Source: Phycisphaerales bacterium
GTDB taxonomy: Bacteria > Bacteroidota > Bacteroidia > Chitinophagales > Chitinophagaceae
Assembly (NCBI GenBank): GCA_030054025.1
Contig: JASGCQ010000005.1
Location: 1-55,640, forward strand
Reading direction: 5' to 3'
DNA length: 55,640 nucleotides
Position 1 is the first letter of the stretch, and every line of letters starts with the position of its first letter. The position numbers and the translations under genes were made by a program. Shown in pieces: positions 17,363-25,750 of the stretch. Below the pieces are notes generated by a model. It ran no database searches. It saw only the letters and a program-made list of their open reading frames with translations, and was not told where the DNA came from.

Positions 17363-17941
17363 TTATTTCTTTTGTAGCTCTTTGTGCTTTGGGCAAGTAT
17401 GCACATGGTCATTTACCATGCCTGTGGCTTGCATGTGCGCATAGCAAATGGTAGAACCCACAAACTTAAATCCACGCTTTAACAAGTCTTTACTCATGGC
17501 ATCACTTTCTGCTGTTTTGGCAGGAAGGTCTTTTTGATTTACCCATTTGTTGTGTATCGTTTTGCCATTGCTAAACTGCCAAATGTAAGCATCAAAACTG
17601 CCAAACTCTTTTTGTACTTCGAGAAAACATTGCGCATTTTTAATGGTTGCCAAAATCTTCAGCCGATTACGCACTATCCCTGCATCCTGCATTAACTCTT
17701 CTACTTTTTGGTCGGTATATTTCGCAATTTTTTTAGCATTAAAATTATCGAAGGCTTTGCGAAAATTATTGCGTTTATGCAAAATGGTACGCCAACTCAA
17801 GCCTGCCTGAAAAACCTCCAACACCAAAAATTCAAACAATTTTTGATCATCATGGATTGGTACTCCCCATTCATGATCGTGATAGGCAATCATCAATGCA
17901 TCATCGGATGGCCAAGTACAGCCTTGCTTTGAATTGGACAT
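17363..17941 (-). CDS. tag: DNA-3-methyladenine glycosylase I
   Basis: Base-excision repair enzyme that removes 3-methyladenine. The 192 residues contain the N-terminal zinc Cys8 and His21, HDHEWGVPIHDD, EVFQAGLSWRTIL with the substrate-pocket residues, and the C-terminal zinc pair His179 and Cys183 in HVHTCPKH. Spacing of the zinc ligands matches the E. coli enzyme. It lies 11 bases after the hisS stop on the same strand, so it is likely co-transcribed with hisS. Confidence 0.95.
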   Translation of the reverse strand: MSNSKQGCTWPSDDALMIAYHDHEWGVPIHDDQKLFEFLVLEVFQAGLSWRTILHKRNNFRKAFDNFNAKKIAKYTDQKVEELMQDAGIVRNRLKILATIKNAQCFLEVQKEFGSFDAYIWQFSNGKTIHNKWVNQKDLPAKTAESDAMSKDLLKRGFKFVGSTICYAHMQATGMVNDHVHTCPKHKELQKK

Positions 17942-17952
17942 AAAATGTTTGT

Positions 17953-19332
17953 TTAAACTATTTTTTGGATGAATTCTGCAACACTCATTTTGACTTGTGT
18001 ACCTGCGGCAAAATCTTTTACTCGAATGTTTTGTTGTGTTCTTTCTTCATCTTCGATAATCACTGCAAACGGTATCGCTCTATTGAAGATGTATTTCATT
18101 TGCTTGTCAAATTTTACCACATCAGGATAAATTTCTGCGGCAATATGATGACGGCGCAGTTCTTGTAATACCTGCATTGCATAGGCTTCGTTTTCATTTC
18201 CGGTATTGATAATCATAGCTTTGGTACCCACAGCTATTGCAGCGGGAAATAATTCCAATTGCTCCATCACGTCATAGATACGATCTATGCCAAATGACAC
18301 GCCAACGCCAGAAAGATTTTTGAGACCGAAAAGACCAGTAAGGTCATCATAACGACCACCTCCGCCGATACTACCCATTTGTATGCGCTCGTCGGCACAA
18401 TTGACTTCAACAATAATGCCCGTATAGTAACTCAGTCCACGAGCAAGAGTAAAATCAATTTTTATTTCCGAATTATTCCATTCCGTTTTGCGGAGCGCAC
18501 TGTGGTAGGCAAGGCTGTCTTTTAATTCTTTAATTCCTGCCACACCTTCATTGATTTGTTTGGAAGCAAACTCATTTTCTAAGACATCGAGTTCAGTGAT
18601 ATTGATGAGGCGAATGATATCATTGACCTGTTCTGAATTTAACCCTCGTTCGTTCAATTCTTTAATCACGCCCTCTACGCCAATTTTGTCCAACTTATCT
18701 ATAGCGGTAGTAATATCTACTAATTGATTGGCTGCATTACAATATTGTGCAATACCGCTCAATACTTTTCGGCTATTGACTCGTACGATGATTTTAGGAA
18801 TATTCAATTGAAAGAATGCCTCACGATAGATGTAGAGTAATTCTGCCTCATTAATGAGTGAATTGCTCCCTACAATATCACAATCGCATTGCCAAAACTC
18901 TCTGTAACGTCCTTTTTGAGGGCGATCGGCACGCCATACAGGCTGCATTTGGTATCTGCGAAAAGGAAAGTTGATTTCGTTTTGGTGCATTACCACATAG
19001 CGGGCAAAAGGGATGGTGAGGTCGTAGCGTAAAGCACGCTCCGCAAGATTGCTGTCGTTTTTGCCTTGCAATACATTTTCGAGTGCAGCTCGAGTTTTGG
19101 CGTGCTTGTTGGGGTCGTTCAATCCATTGTTGAGCACTTTAAAGATTAAGCGATCGCCTTCTTCGCCGTATTTACCCATCAAGGTGCTGAGGTTTTCCAT
19201 ACTCGGCGTTTCAATAGGCTGAAAACCACATTCTTCAAAAATAGTGCGTAGTGTAGTAAGCAAGTATTGGCGTTTGCGCACTACCTCGGGTGATAGGTCG
19301 CGCGTGCCTTGGGGTACAGATGGTTTCGACAT
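17953..19332 (-). CDS. hisS: Histidyl-tRNA synthetase
   Basis: Class II aminoacyl-tRNA synthetase of 459 residues: GTRDLSPE near the N-terminus, motif 2 in YREFWQCDCDIVGS, the histidine-specific LARGLSYYTGIIVE segment, motif 3 in GVSFGIDRIYD and a C-terminal anticodon-binding domain. The ATG at 19332 (MSKPSVPQGTRD) is used rather than the TTG at 19341, because that TTG is part of the TAATTTTG promoter element immediately upstream. The mRNA would then have almost no leader. Confidence 0.96.
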   Translation of the reverse strand: MSKPSVPQGTRDLSPEVVRKRQYLLTTLRTIFEECGFQPIETPSMENLSTLMGKYGEEGDRLIFKVLNNGLNDPNKHAKTRAALENVLQGKNDSNLAERALRYDLTIPFARYVVMHQNEINFPFRRYQMQPVWRADRPQKGRYREFWQCDCDIVGSNSLINEAELLYIYREAFFQLNIPKIIVRVNSRKVLSGIAQYCNAANQLVDITTAIDKLDKIGVEGVIKELNERGLNSEQVNDIIRLINITELDVLENEFASKQINEGVAGIKELKDSLAYHSALRKTEWNNSEIKIDFTLARGLSYYTGIIVEVNCADERIQMGSIGGGGRYDDLTGLFGLKNLSGVGVSFGIDRIYDVMEQLELFPAAIAVGTKAMIINTGNENEAYAMQVLQELRRHHIAAEIYPDVVKFDKQMKYIFNRAIPFAVIIEDEERTQQNIRVKDFAAGTQVKMSVAEFIQKIV

Positions 19333-19338
19333 AGCAGG

Positions 19339-19346
19339 CAAAATTA
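19339..19346 (-). promoter_or_regulatory. -7 element TAATTTTG immediately before hisS
   Basis: Minus strand TAATTTTG fits TAnnTTTG and is six bases from the hisS ATG at 19332, implying a leaderless or near-leaderless transcript. Confidence 0.5.
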
Positions 19347-19375
19347 ATGCTTAAGGTGTAATCTTAATCCCTGAA

Positions 19376-19831
19376 TTAACGATAGCGTTTTATAATTCGA
19401 GTGCAAGTTTGTTCGATGATGTCAAAAACCGGGAGGTAGCCACTTTCATCGCCATACCAAGGGTCGGGTACGGATTCGGTACTCCCTTCTTTTGACTCAC
19501 TAAGGAAGAGGTATACTTTATTCATTTGTACCTGTCTGTAGCCAATTTTTTCAATTTCTCGATATACGTCCAATGCCAATGCGTAAATCATATCATATTC
19601 CTCAAAGTCTTTGGCTGTAAACCTTCTTGCTCTTTGCCTAGAGATGTCTATACCATGCTGTAAGCAAATTTTTTGTGAAAAGCGATGAGGCGCTTCGCCT
19701 ATATGATACCCGTTTGTACCCGCAGAATCAATTTGCCAATCAAGACCCAATTGTTTTGCTTTATGTTTCAATACGCCTTCGGCAATGGGTGAGCGACAAA
19801 TATTACCTAGGCAAACCAAAAGTATCTTCAT
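19376..19831 (-). CDS. Low-molecular-weight protein tyrosine phosphatase
   Basis: A 151-residue phosphatase with the P-loop CLGNICRSP (nucleophile Cys7, Arg13) and the general-acid Asp in the C-terminal VPDPWYGDE segment. In bacteria these enzymes often act on tyrosine kinases that control capsule export, but no such kinase is in the window. The ATG at 19831 gives MKILLVCLGN, the family start. An in-frame ATG at 19855 lies eight bases after a TATTTTTG promoter element (19864-19871), so an eight-residue N-terminal extension is possible. Confidence 0.92.
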   Translation of the reverse strand: MKILLVCLGNICRSPIAEGVLKHKAKQLGLDWQIDSAGTNGYHIGEAPHRFSQKICLQHGIDISRQRARRFTAKDFEEYDMIYALALDVYREIEKIGYRQVQMNKVYLFLSESKEGSTESVPDPWYGDESGYLPVFDIIEQTCTRIIKRYR

Positions 19832-19938
19832 GCTGATTTCGATAGGATTAAACATCGAATCGTCAAAAATAGAAGACTATCTTCTAATCACAAAATCAAT
19901 TAATCACAGGCAAATAATGCTTTGATGCTTGAACTGAT

Positions 19939-19946
19939 TAACTTTG
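19939..19946 (+). promoter_or_regulatory. -7 element TAACTTTG six bases before a start codon
   Basis: TAACTTTG matches TAnnTTTG; the ATG at 19953 follows after six bases. A TTTG lies 14 bases upstream, shorter than the usual -33 spacing. Confidence 0.5.
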
Positions 19947-19952
19947 TTTTCT

Positions 19953-20285
19953 ATGGAAGATTTTGAACAGCGTTGGATTAACGTAGAATTTTTAATGGTG
20001 GAACGCTTCGGGAGAAAACCCGATTTGGAGGGGATGCTGTACCTGATTGGTATCAACGAATTAGGTGCATTTCCGGAAAATAAAAATTTTACTAAGGAGC
20101 AAAAGCAAGACTTGATGCACATTGCTGTTTGCAAGTTGTTGAGCCAAGTGGGTATCTTCGTATTTGATGAATATGATGCAGAGGGTTGGCCTCATTATAT
20201 CCCCACAGGCGTAGAGCCTCCTGCCGAGATGAAACAACAAGAGCAATTATTACGCGAGTGTATTGTGCGTTATTTTGATTTGTAA
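19953..20285 (+). CDS. Conserved hypothetical protein, acidic, 110 residues
   Basis: A small, probably cytoplasmic protein starting MEDFEQRWINVEFL, with segments LIGINELGAFPENK and DEYDAEGWPHYIPTG. No signal peptide, no membrane span and no known catalytic motif can be seen. I do not recognise a named domain. The ATG at 19953 is preferred to the TTG at 19944 because the latter is inside the promoter element. It converges with the DUF4293 gene, four bases away. Confidence 0.7.
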   Translation: MEDFEQRWINVEFLMVERFGRKPDLEGMLYLIGINELGAFPENKNFTKEQKQDLMHIAVCKLLSQVGIFVFDEYDAEGWPHYIPTGVEPPAEMKQQEQLLRECIVRYFDL

Positions 20286-20288
20286 TTA

Positions 20289-20723
20289 TTATCGCAGTCT
20301 ATCCACCGACTTAATCAGAGCATCGTCTTCGCGAATACCTTTTAATGCTAATAGTAAAAATACGATTGCTGCAATAGGGATAATAGGGCCAGGTAGGGCA
20401 AAATTATCATTTGTGGCAGGCGGCATAGCATTTTTCAGGTTCTGAATTTTCATCAGCATCACGGTTACAAAGCCTAAAGAAGCCAAAATGCTGACCCAAA
20501 TCATACCTTTCTGCTGCTTTCTGTTTTTGAATAAAAAAATCGACACCATAGGCACTACGGTCATTAATGAGGCTAACAGGAGGAGCATATACTCGTTTCG
20601 AGTACTCAACAAAGAAGCTGTACTGGCACCTGCTGCTGTATAATGGTACAGTGGAAAGATAAATAAAGCACCACTCAAAAAAGCTGCTACAAATAACCAG
20701 ATGGATTGAACACGTTGAATCAT
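20289..20723 (-). CDS. DUF4293 family membrane protein
   Basis: A 144-residue protein with four predicted membrane spans (about 7-25, 41-62, 75-93 and 113-128) and the family start MIQRVQSIWLF. DUF4293 is a Bacteroidota family of unknown function. It lies 35 bases downstream of the serS stop on the same strand and may be read through from it. Confidence 0.88.
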   Translation of the reverse strand: MIQRVQSIWLFVAAFLSGALFIFPLYHYTAAGASTASLLSTRNEYMLLLLASLMTVVPMVSIFLFKNRKQQKGMIWVSILASLGFVTVMLMKIQNLKNAMPPATNDNFALPGPIIPIAAIVFLLLALKGIREDDALIKSVDRLR

Positions 20724-20758
20724 ATTCTTCTGTTTTTAAAAAAAAGGGGTCTTCAAAT

Positions 20759-22030
20759 TTAGTTGATATAAGCGGCACCAAAATAAGGTACTAATACTTC
20801 CGGTATTTTTATACCTTCTGGTGTTTGGAAATTTTCTAAGAGGCAAGCTACTATACGAGGCAATGCCAGCGAACTTCCGTTAAGTGAGTGTAATAATTGT
20901 GTTTTGCCTTCTGCATTTTTGAAACGCACTTTACAGCGATTGGTCTGGAAGCTTTCAAAATTACTGACAGAACTTACCTCCAGCCAACGTTCTTGTGCAG
21001 CACTATACACTTCAAAGTCGTAAGTCAAAGCAGAAGTAAAGCTCATATCGCCCCCACATAAACGGAGGATGCGGTATTCTAATCCTAAGTTTTGCAAGAG
21101 TTTTGCTACATGCGCCACCATATCTTCAAGCGCATCATAGCTTTTGTCGGGATGTGTAAATTGAACAATCTCTACTTTGTCGAACTGGTGCAAACGATTG
21201 AGTCCACGAACATCTTTACCATAAGAACCCGCTTCTCTTCTGAAGCATGGAGTATAAGCAGTCATCTTAATCGGCAACTCTGATTCGGGAGTGATGGTAT
21301 CGCGATACAAATTGGTAACGGGTACTTCTGCTGTCGGTATCAAATAAAAATTATCAGCCGTTGCATGATACATCTGTCCTTCTTTGTCGGGCAACTGTCC
21401 GGTACCGTATGCACTGGCTTCGTTGACCATAAATGGGGGATAGACCTCTCCATACCCTGCGGCGGTGTTATAATCCAAGAAATATGCAATCAAAGAACGT
21501 TGTAGTTTGGCACCCTTGCCAATATATACAGGAAATCCGCTCCCGGTAATTTTATTGCCTAGTTCGAAATCAATCAGATTGTATAGGGTAGTCAAATCCC
21601 AATGCGGTAATTTTTGTGCCTCCAAATTTGGTCGAATGCCGCCTATGCGCACTAATTCATTTTCTTCGGGTGTATTACCCACAGGTACTGAGCTGTGGGG
21701 TAGATTAGGCAGACGAATGAGAAGCTCTTGTAGTTCTGCCTCTAATGTTGCCAATTGGTTGGCGATATTTTTCGCAAATTCTTTTTTTGCCGATACTTCA
21801 TTTTTCAATCCTTCAACCTCTTCTTTCTTTCCTTGCCCCATCAATTGCCCAATACTTTTGGATGCGGCGTTAATTTCGGACGCAATGCGGTCATTTTCTA
21901 CTTGTATTTGACGGCGTTTTTCGTCTAATGTGATAATGTCATCAACGATTTGAAGGTCTTTAAAATTTTTCTTTTTAAGACCTTCTATAATAAGTTCTTT
22001 ATTCTGTCTGAAGAGTTGTACAACTAACAT
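20759..22030 (-). CDS. serS: Seryl-tRNA synthetase
   Basis: Class II synthetase of 423 residues. Residues 1-105 form the tRNA-binding coiled coil (charged heptads through KKKNFKDLQIVDDI and the following 60 residues), then the catalytic domain with TAEVPVTNLYRD, motif 2 in FRREAGSYGKDVRGLNRLHQFDKVE (read in parts) and motif 3 in SSLALPRIVACLLE. The ATG at 22030 (MLVVQLFRQNKE) is the family start; the longer frame from 22069 runs into a promoter element and is rejected. Confidence 0.96.
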   Translation of the reverse strand: MLVVQLFRQNKELIIEGLKKKNFKDLQIVDDIITLDEKRRQIQVENDRIASEINAASKSIGQLMGQGKKEEVEGLKNEVSAKKEFAKNIANQLATLEAELQELLIRLPNLPHSSVPVGNTPEENELVRIGGIRPNLEAQKLPHWDLTTLYNLIDFELGNKITGSGFPVYIGKGAKLQRSLIAYFLDYNTAAGYGEVYPPFMVNEASAYGTGQLPDKEGQMYHATADNFYLIPTAEVPVTNLYRDTITPESELPIKMTAYTPCFRREAGSYGKDVRGLNRLHQFDKVEIVQFTHPDKSYDALEDMVAHVAKLLQNLGLEYRILRLCGGDMSFTSALTYDFEVYSAAQERWLEVSSVSNFESFQTNRCKVRFKNAEGKTQLLHSLNGSSLALPRIVACLLENFQTPEGIKIPEVLVPYFGAAYIN

Positions 22031-22052
22031 TCGATGTGTTTTGTAAAGTTTG

Positions 22053-22060
22053 CAAAGATA
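22053..22060 (-). promoter_or_regulatory. -7 element TATCTTTG for serS
   Basis: Minus strand TATCTTTGCAAAC matches TAnnTTTG, 22 bases before the serS ATG at 22030. It also touches the 3' end of the upstream DUF1684 gene. Confidence 0.5.
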
Positions 22061-22061
22061 A

Positions 22062-22691
22062 CTAATCACTCACTTTGCCTGCAAATAATTGTTCGCCGGC
22101 TTCTATACGCACTTGCAATCTGTTTTCTACGGGTGGTATAGGGCAAGAATAACCCTCTTTAAAAGCACAATAAGGATTGTAACATTTGTTGAAATCAATC
22201 TGTATGATACCATTTTTCACCTCTTCAGTACTGAGGTCTAAATACCTTCCTCCGGCATAAGTCGTTTCATAATTGGTCAAATCATTAAAGGGCAAGAAGA
22301 GATGATTCTTATAAGTTGCTGTGCTAATCAGATTGACATTTTGGTAAACCTTTAATTGATAGTTTTTCCCTTTGAGCTTAAAAGTGGCCATGCCATATTG
22401 ACGGTACATCTGTTTTTTCCCGCTATGGGTCAACATATCAAAAGTTGCTGCTTTGGGTGTCAGTTCTAATTTGGCTAAAACGAGATATTCTTTTTTGATT
22501 GGATAAAAGCGAAGAAAGGCGGTGTCTTTTGCTTTGAGTGGACTTCTGCTTTCTTTGATAAAGTCATCTTTATATTGTTGGCGATAGGCTACAATGCTAT
22601 CTAAATATGTTTTTTGGGCACTCAGTGGATTTGCCCATACAAGAGATGTACTTAGAATGAGGTAGGGCAGATAATGAAATACTTTACTCAT
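22062..22691 (-). CDS. DUF1684 family exported protein
   Basis: A 209-residue protein with a signal peptide (cleavage after about residue 25, LSAQ-KTY) and the DUF1684 core: DFIKESRSPLKAKD, FYPIKKEY, a GGRYLDL segment and the diagnostic C-terminal NKCYNPYCAFKEGYSCPIPP. The family has no established function; secreted or periplasmic location is predicted here. It is divergent from the TonB receptor gene, and the Pho-box-like repeats lie in the shared 132-base gap, so it may share that control. Confidence 0.85.
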   Translation of the reverse strand: MSKVFHYLPYLILSTSLVWANPLSAQKTYLDSIVAYRQQYKDDFIKESRSPLKAKDTAFLRFYPIKKEYLVLAKLELTPKAATFDMLTHSGKKQMYRQYGMATFKLKGKNYQLKVYQNVNLISTATYKNHLFLPFNDLTNYETTYAGGRYLDLSTEEVKNGIIQIDFNKCYNPYCAFKEGYSCPIPPVENRLQVRIEAGEQLFAGKVSD

Positions 22692-22743
22692 AAGATATAC
22701 AATAATTGTTTTGAATATAAAGGTGCTTGATAAAGCGTAAAAT

Positions 22744-22776
22744 TACGCGATAATCTTTTGGTAACACTGGCGTAAC
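22744..22776 (+). promoter_or_regulatory. Pho-box-like triple 11-bp repeat upstream of the TonB receptor
   Basis: Three consecutive 11-base units end in ATAAT (22754), GTAAC (22765) and GTAAC (22776); written as 8+3 they read GATAATCT-ttt, GGTAACAC-tgg, CGTAACAA-ttc. A weaker unit (GCGTAAAAT) precedes them. Direct repeats with one-turn spacing are the architecture of PhoB/PhoP sites. A matching set precedes the gene at 25751. The distance to the -7-like TTATTTTG is 21 bases, exactly 11 more than at the second site. Confidence 0.6.
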
Positions 22777-22797
22777 AATTCCTTCATATTGCGGCGG

Positions 22798-22805
22798 TTA
22801 TTTTG
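22798..22805 (+). promoter_or_regulatory. -7-like element TTATTTTG for the TonB receptor gene
   Basis: TTATTTTGCCTT differs at one base from TAnnTTTG and shares the ATTTTGCCTT end with the element before the gene at 25751. It lies 18 bases before the ATG. Confidence 0.45.
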
Positions 22806-22823
22806 CCTTTCAATTACAATTAC

Positions 22824-25643
22824 ATGATTAAAAGTTTACTTTCTTTTTTGCTCCTGTTTATCGGTGTAAGTGCCTTTGCCAACAACAATATCACCGGAAA
22901 AATTGTTGACTCTTCCAACAAAAACGAGTCTTTGCCCGGAGTTGTAGTAATGATTAAAAGCAATGGAAAAGGTGATCAATCGGACATAGACGGTAAGTTT
23001 ATGATTAGCGATTTGAAAAACGGAAAGTACGAAATCAGCTTTAGCATGATGGGCTACAAAACCAAGCTAATACCTGTTACGATAGAAGGAAAAGATATTG
23101 AACTAGAGGTTTTTTTGACATCTAATTCCCATGACATCAAAGAGGTAAAAATATCTGGAACTAAAGTTACTCACACAGAGGCATCAGTAGTAATGGCGAT
23201 TAAGCAAAGTACCACTTTGGTGAGTGGTATTGGCTCTTCGCAAATTGCCAAAACAATGGATCGTAACGCTGCTGATGTAGTAAAAAGGGTGCCTGGAGTT
23301 ACTGTTCAAGACGACAAATTTATCAATGTTCGCGGATTGTATGATCGTTATAATACTGTGTGGCTCAACGATGCAGGCGCACCGAGTGCAGAGGTAGATA
23401 AAAAATCTTTCTCTTTCGATATTATTCCAAGCGGTTTGATTGATAGAATTTTTGTGTACAAATCGCCAGCGGCAGAATTGCCCGGTGATTTTGCAGGCGG
23501 AATGGTAAAAGTATATACTACTTCTATTGCTGATAAAAATCAATTCTCTGTCGGATTCCAGACATCTTATCGCCAAAATGCGACTGGCCAAGATTTTTGG
23601 TACAATAGAAAATCTTCAACAGATTGGTTGGGTTTTGATGATGGTGGGCGATCAATTCCTAATGGAACTCCTGATCGTTTGAACAAAGCAAAAGATGCTA
23701 ATTCCATTTCTAATTTATTCAACAACGATTGGCAGGTATTTACTAAAAAACTAAACCCTGATATGCGTTTTAACATGTCGGCATCAAATATTTGGAAAGT
23801 GGGTAAGGTTCGTTTTGGTAACACATTCGGATTGGCTTATAGCTCGGTTTCAACTGCATATAGTGTACACCGTACAGATTTTGATTCATTGGGTGATAGT
23901 CCTATTTATGATTATAATGACAAAACATATAATACCACAACCAATGTAGGTATCATCGATAATATTGCGGCTGTATTTGGTAATAACAAAATTGAATTTA
24001 AAAATCTATACAACCAAACCGGTAAAGCTTCTTTGGTATATAGATCGAACAATTTTATACCTGATGCTCCTGTTGCCGACGAGCGTAGCTATGCAATGGG
24101 TTATGAAAGTAGAGCGGTATATTCTACCCAACTATCCGGTACTCATAAAACAAACGATGGGTCAAGAAAATATACTTGGGCATTAGGGTATAATGACTTA
24201 TTTAAAAATCAACCTGATTTAAAGAGGATTAAATTCACCAAAGACCCTACCTTACCCGATTCTATGTATGCTGCCCCTGTTCCTAATGGTGCAGTAGACC
24301 CAGTAAATGGTGGTGGAAGATTGTATATGCAATTGTACGAGAACGTATATAGCTTCAATCATCAATTCACGCAAAAGTTTAACGTGAAGCGTCGCATCAT
24401 CGAATTGAATGTTGGAAATTATTTGGAATACAAAAGCCGTTATTTTTATGCGCGCACACTAGGATATACCGTTCGTGCTGGAGCTTATTCAACCAACATT
24501 TTGAAACGATCTTCTGTTAACGATATCTTCTCTAGTAAGAATGTTGGTCAAAATGTGCGTGCTGATAGTACCTTCAAATTGGATGAGAGTACTTCATTGA
24601 GCGATCATTACAGTGGTCAGAACAAATTAATCGCTTCATTTATTTCATTAAAAATTCCGATTACAATGCAGACGAATGCCATCATTGGTGTTCGTAACGA
24701 AAATAATACACAATCCCTGCAAAGTGTTAGCGGAACAGATACTGTAGAGCCGAGCATCAATACTAATTATTTCTTGCCGTCTTTGAATTTGACCTACAAT
24801 TTTACAGAGAAAAAACTGCTCCGTTTTGCTTACGGAAAGACGTTGAATAGGCCTGAATTTAGAGAATGGTCGCCCTTCTACTTTTACGATTTTGAAAACA
24901 GAGCCGATGTCTATGGTTCTTTAAACCAAGCCGTAAATGATACTTTGAAAGTAGCTCAAATTCAAAATTTCGATTTGAGATATGAATTTTATCCTTCTGC
25001 CGGAGAAGTATTACACGTTGGTGTATTCTATAAGACATTCAAGAATCCGATTCAACAAATACTATTGCTTACTAGTGCTGATAATAAAGCATTCACTTTC
25101 GCCAATGCTGATAAAGCCTACAGCTTGGGTGCCGAAATCGAATTGAGAAAGAATTTGACTTTTCTGGACGATTTGTTGCATTCAAATGTATTCAGTCGTT
25201 TCACACTTACTGGCAATGCCTCCTTTATTAAATCGGGATTGTCATTTAGCGATGCGCCTAAAAATGCCTTACAATTGAAGAATAGCCCATTGCAAGGTCA
25301 ATCGCCTTATGTGGTGAACCTCGGATTGTTCTATCAAAACGATTCTTTGGTATTGCAAGGTTCTTTGTTGTACAATGTATATGGTCCTCGAATGTTTTTG
25401 TTAGGACGCACAGGTTTACCTAGCATTGGCGAGTTGCCCTTCAATTCTTTGGATTTAACTTTATCTAAAACTTTCCATAAGCACTACGTCGTTTCTTTTG
25501 GTATCCAAAATTTATTGGATCAGACTTTAACAAGGGTAGAGGATAACAATCAGGACGGTAAATTCAAGAGAGGCGATGATAAAGTGTTTTCTAGTTTCAA
25601 ACCGGGTAGATACTACTCGCTAGGATTTAGAATCAGGATATAA
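22824..25643 (+). CDS. TonB-dependent outer-membrane receptor
   Basis: A 939-residue receptor: signal peptide (1-20, ending AFANN), a carboxypeptidase-regulatory-like beta-sandwich (about 22-105, GKIVDSS...LPGVVV...GYKT), a plug domain (about 120-245, with VKRVPGVTVQDDKFINVRGL) and a 22-strand-type barrel ending in the aromatic-rich PGRYYSLGFRIRI. No SusD partner is adjacent, so it is not a classic Sus pair. It is followed by a T9SS surface protein controlled by the same type of repeat element, suggesting a receptor/surface-protein uptake unit, perhaps for a phosphorus source (inference). ATG at 22824 is chosen since the longer TTG frame lacks a signal-like start. Confidence 0.95.
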   Translation: MIKSLLSFLLLFIGVSAFANNNITGKIVDSSNKNESLPGVVVMIKSNGKGDQSDIDGKFMISDLKNGKYEISFSMMGYKTKLIPVTIEGKDIELEVFLTSNSHDIKEVKISGTKVTHTEASVVMAIKQSTTLVSGIGSSQIAKTMDRNAADVVKRVPGVTVQDDKFINVRGLYDRYNTVWLNDAGAPSAEVDKKSFSFDIIPSGLIDRIFVYKSPAAELPGDFAGGMVKVYTTSIADKNQFSVGFQTSYRQNATGQDFWYNRKSSTDWLGFDDGGRSIPNGTPDRLNKAKDANSISNLFNNDWQVFTKKLNPDMRFNMSASNIWKVGKVRFGNTFGLAYSSVSTAYSVHRTDFDSLGDSPIYDYNDKTYNTTTNVGIIDNIAAVFGNNKIEFKNLYNQTGKASLVYRSNNFIPDAPVADERSYAMGYESRAVYSTQLSGTHKTNDGSRKYTWALGYNDLFKNQPDLKRIKFTKDPTLPDSMYAAPVPNGAVDPVNGGGRLYMQLYENVYSFNHQFTQKFNVKRRIIELNVGNYLEYKSRYFYARTLGYTVRAGAYSTNILKRSSVNDIFSSKNVGQNVRADSTFKLDESTSLSDHYSGQNKLIASFISLKIPITMQTNAIIGVRNENNTQSLQSVSGTDTVEPSINTNYFLPSLNLTYNFTEKKLLRFAYGKTLNRPEFREWSPFYFYDFENRADVYGSLNQAVNDTLKVAQIQNFDLRYEFYPSAGEVLHVGVFYKTFKNPIQQILLLTSADNKAFTFANADKAYSLGAEIELRKNLTFLDDLLHSNVFSRFTLTGNASFIKSGLSFSDAPKNALQLKNSPLQGQSPYVVNLGLFYQNDSLVLQGSLLYNVYGPRMFLLGRTGLPSIGELPFNSLDLTLSKTFHKHYVVSFGIQNLLDQTLTRVEDNNQDGKFKRGDDKVFSSFKPGRYYSLGFRIRI

Positions 25644-25670
25644 ATAACATTCGTTTAAGCTAATGGAAAT

Positions 25671-25703
25671 ATACGCTTAACCTCCGCTTAATCTTGCGGT
25701 AAC
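25671..25703 (+). promoter_or_regulatory. Pho-box-like triple 11-bp repeat upstream of the T9SS surface protein
   Basis: Written as 8+3 units: CTTAACCT-ccg, CTTAATCT-tgc, GGTAACAT-agc (units end at 25681, 25692 and 25703). The first unit is identical to the CTTAACCT half-site described for cyanobacterial Pho boxes, and TTAAC is the core of the Bacillus PhoP box. The block ends 10 bases before the -7 element TAATTTTG, the usual activator position overlapping the -35 region. Confidence 0.65.
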
Positions 25704-25713
25704 ATAGCCCAAC

Positions 25714-25721
25714 TAATTTTG
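25714..25721 (+). promoter_or_regulatory. -7 element TAATTTTG for the T9SS surface protein
   Basis: TAATTTTG is an exact TAnnTTTG match, 10 bases after the third Pho-box-like repeat and 29 bases before the ATG at 25751. Confidence 0.55.
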
Positions 25722-25750
25722 CCTTGTAAAAAAAATAATTAAACAATTTT

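Noticed and set aside
22824..25643. SusC/SusD-type polysaccharide utilisation locus
   Set aside because: There is a TonB receptor but no SusD lipoprotein, glycoside hydrolase or sensor next to it.
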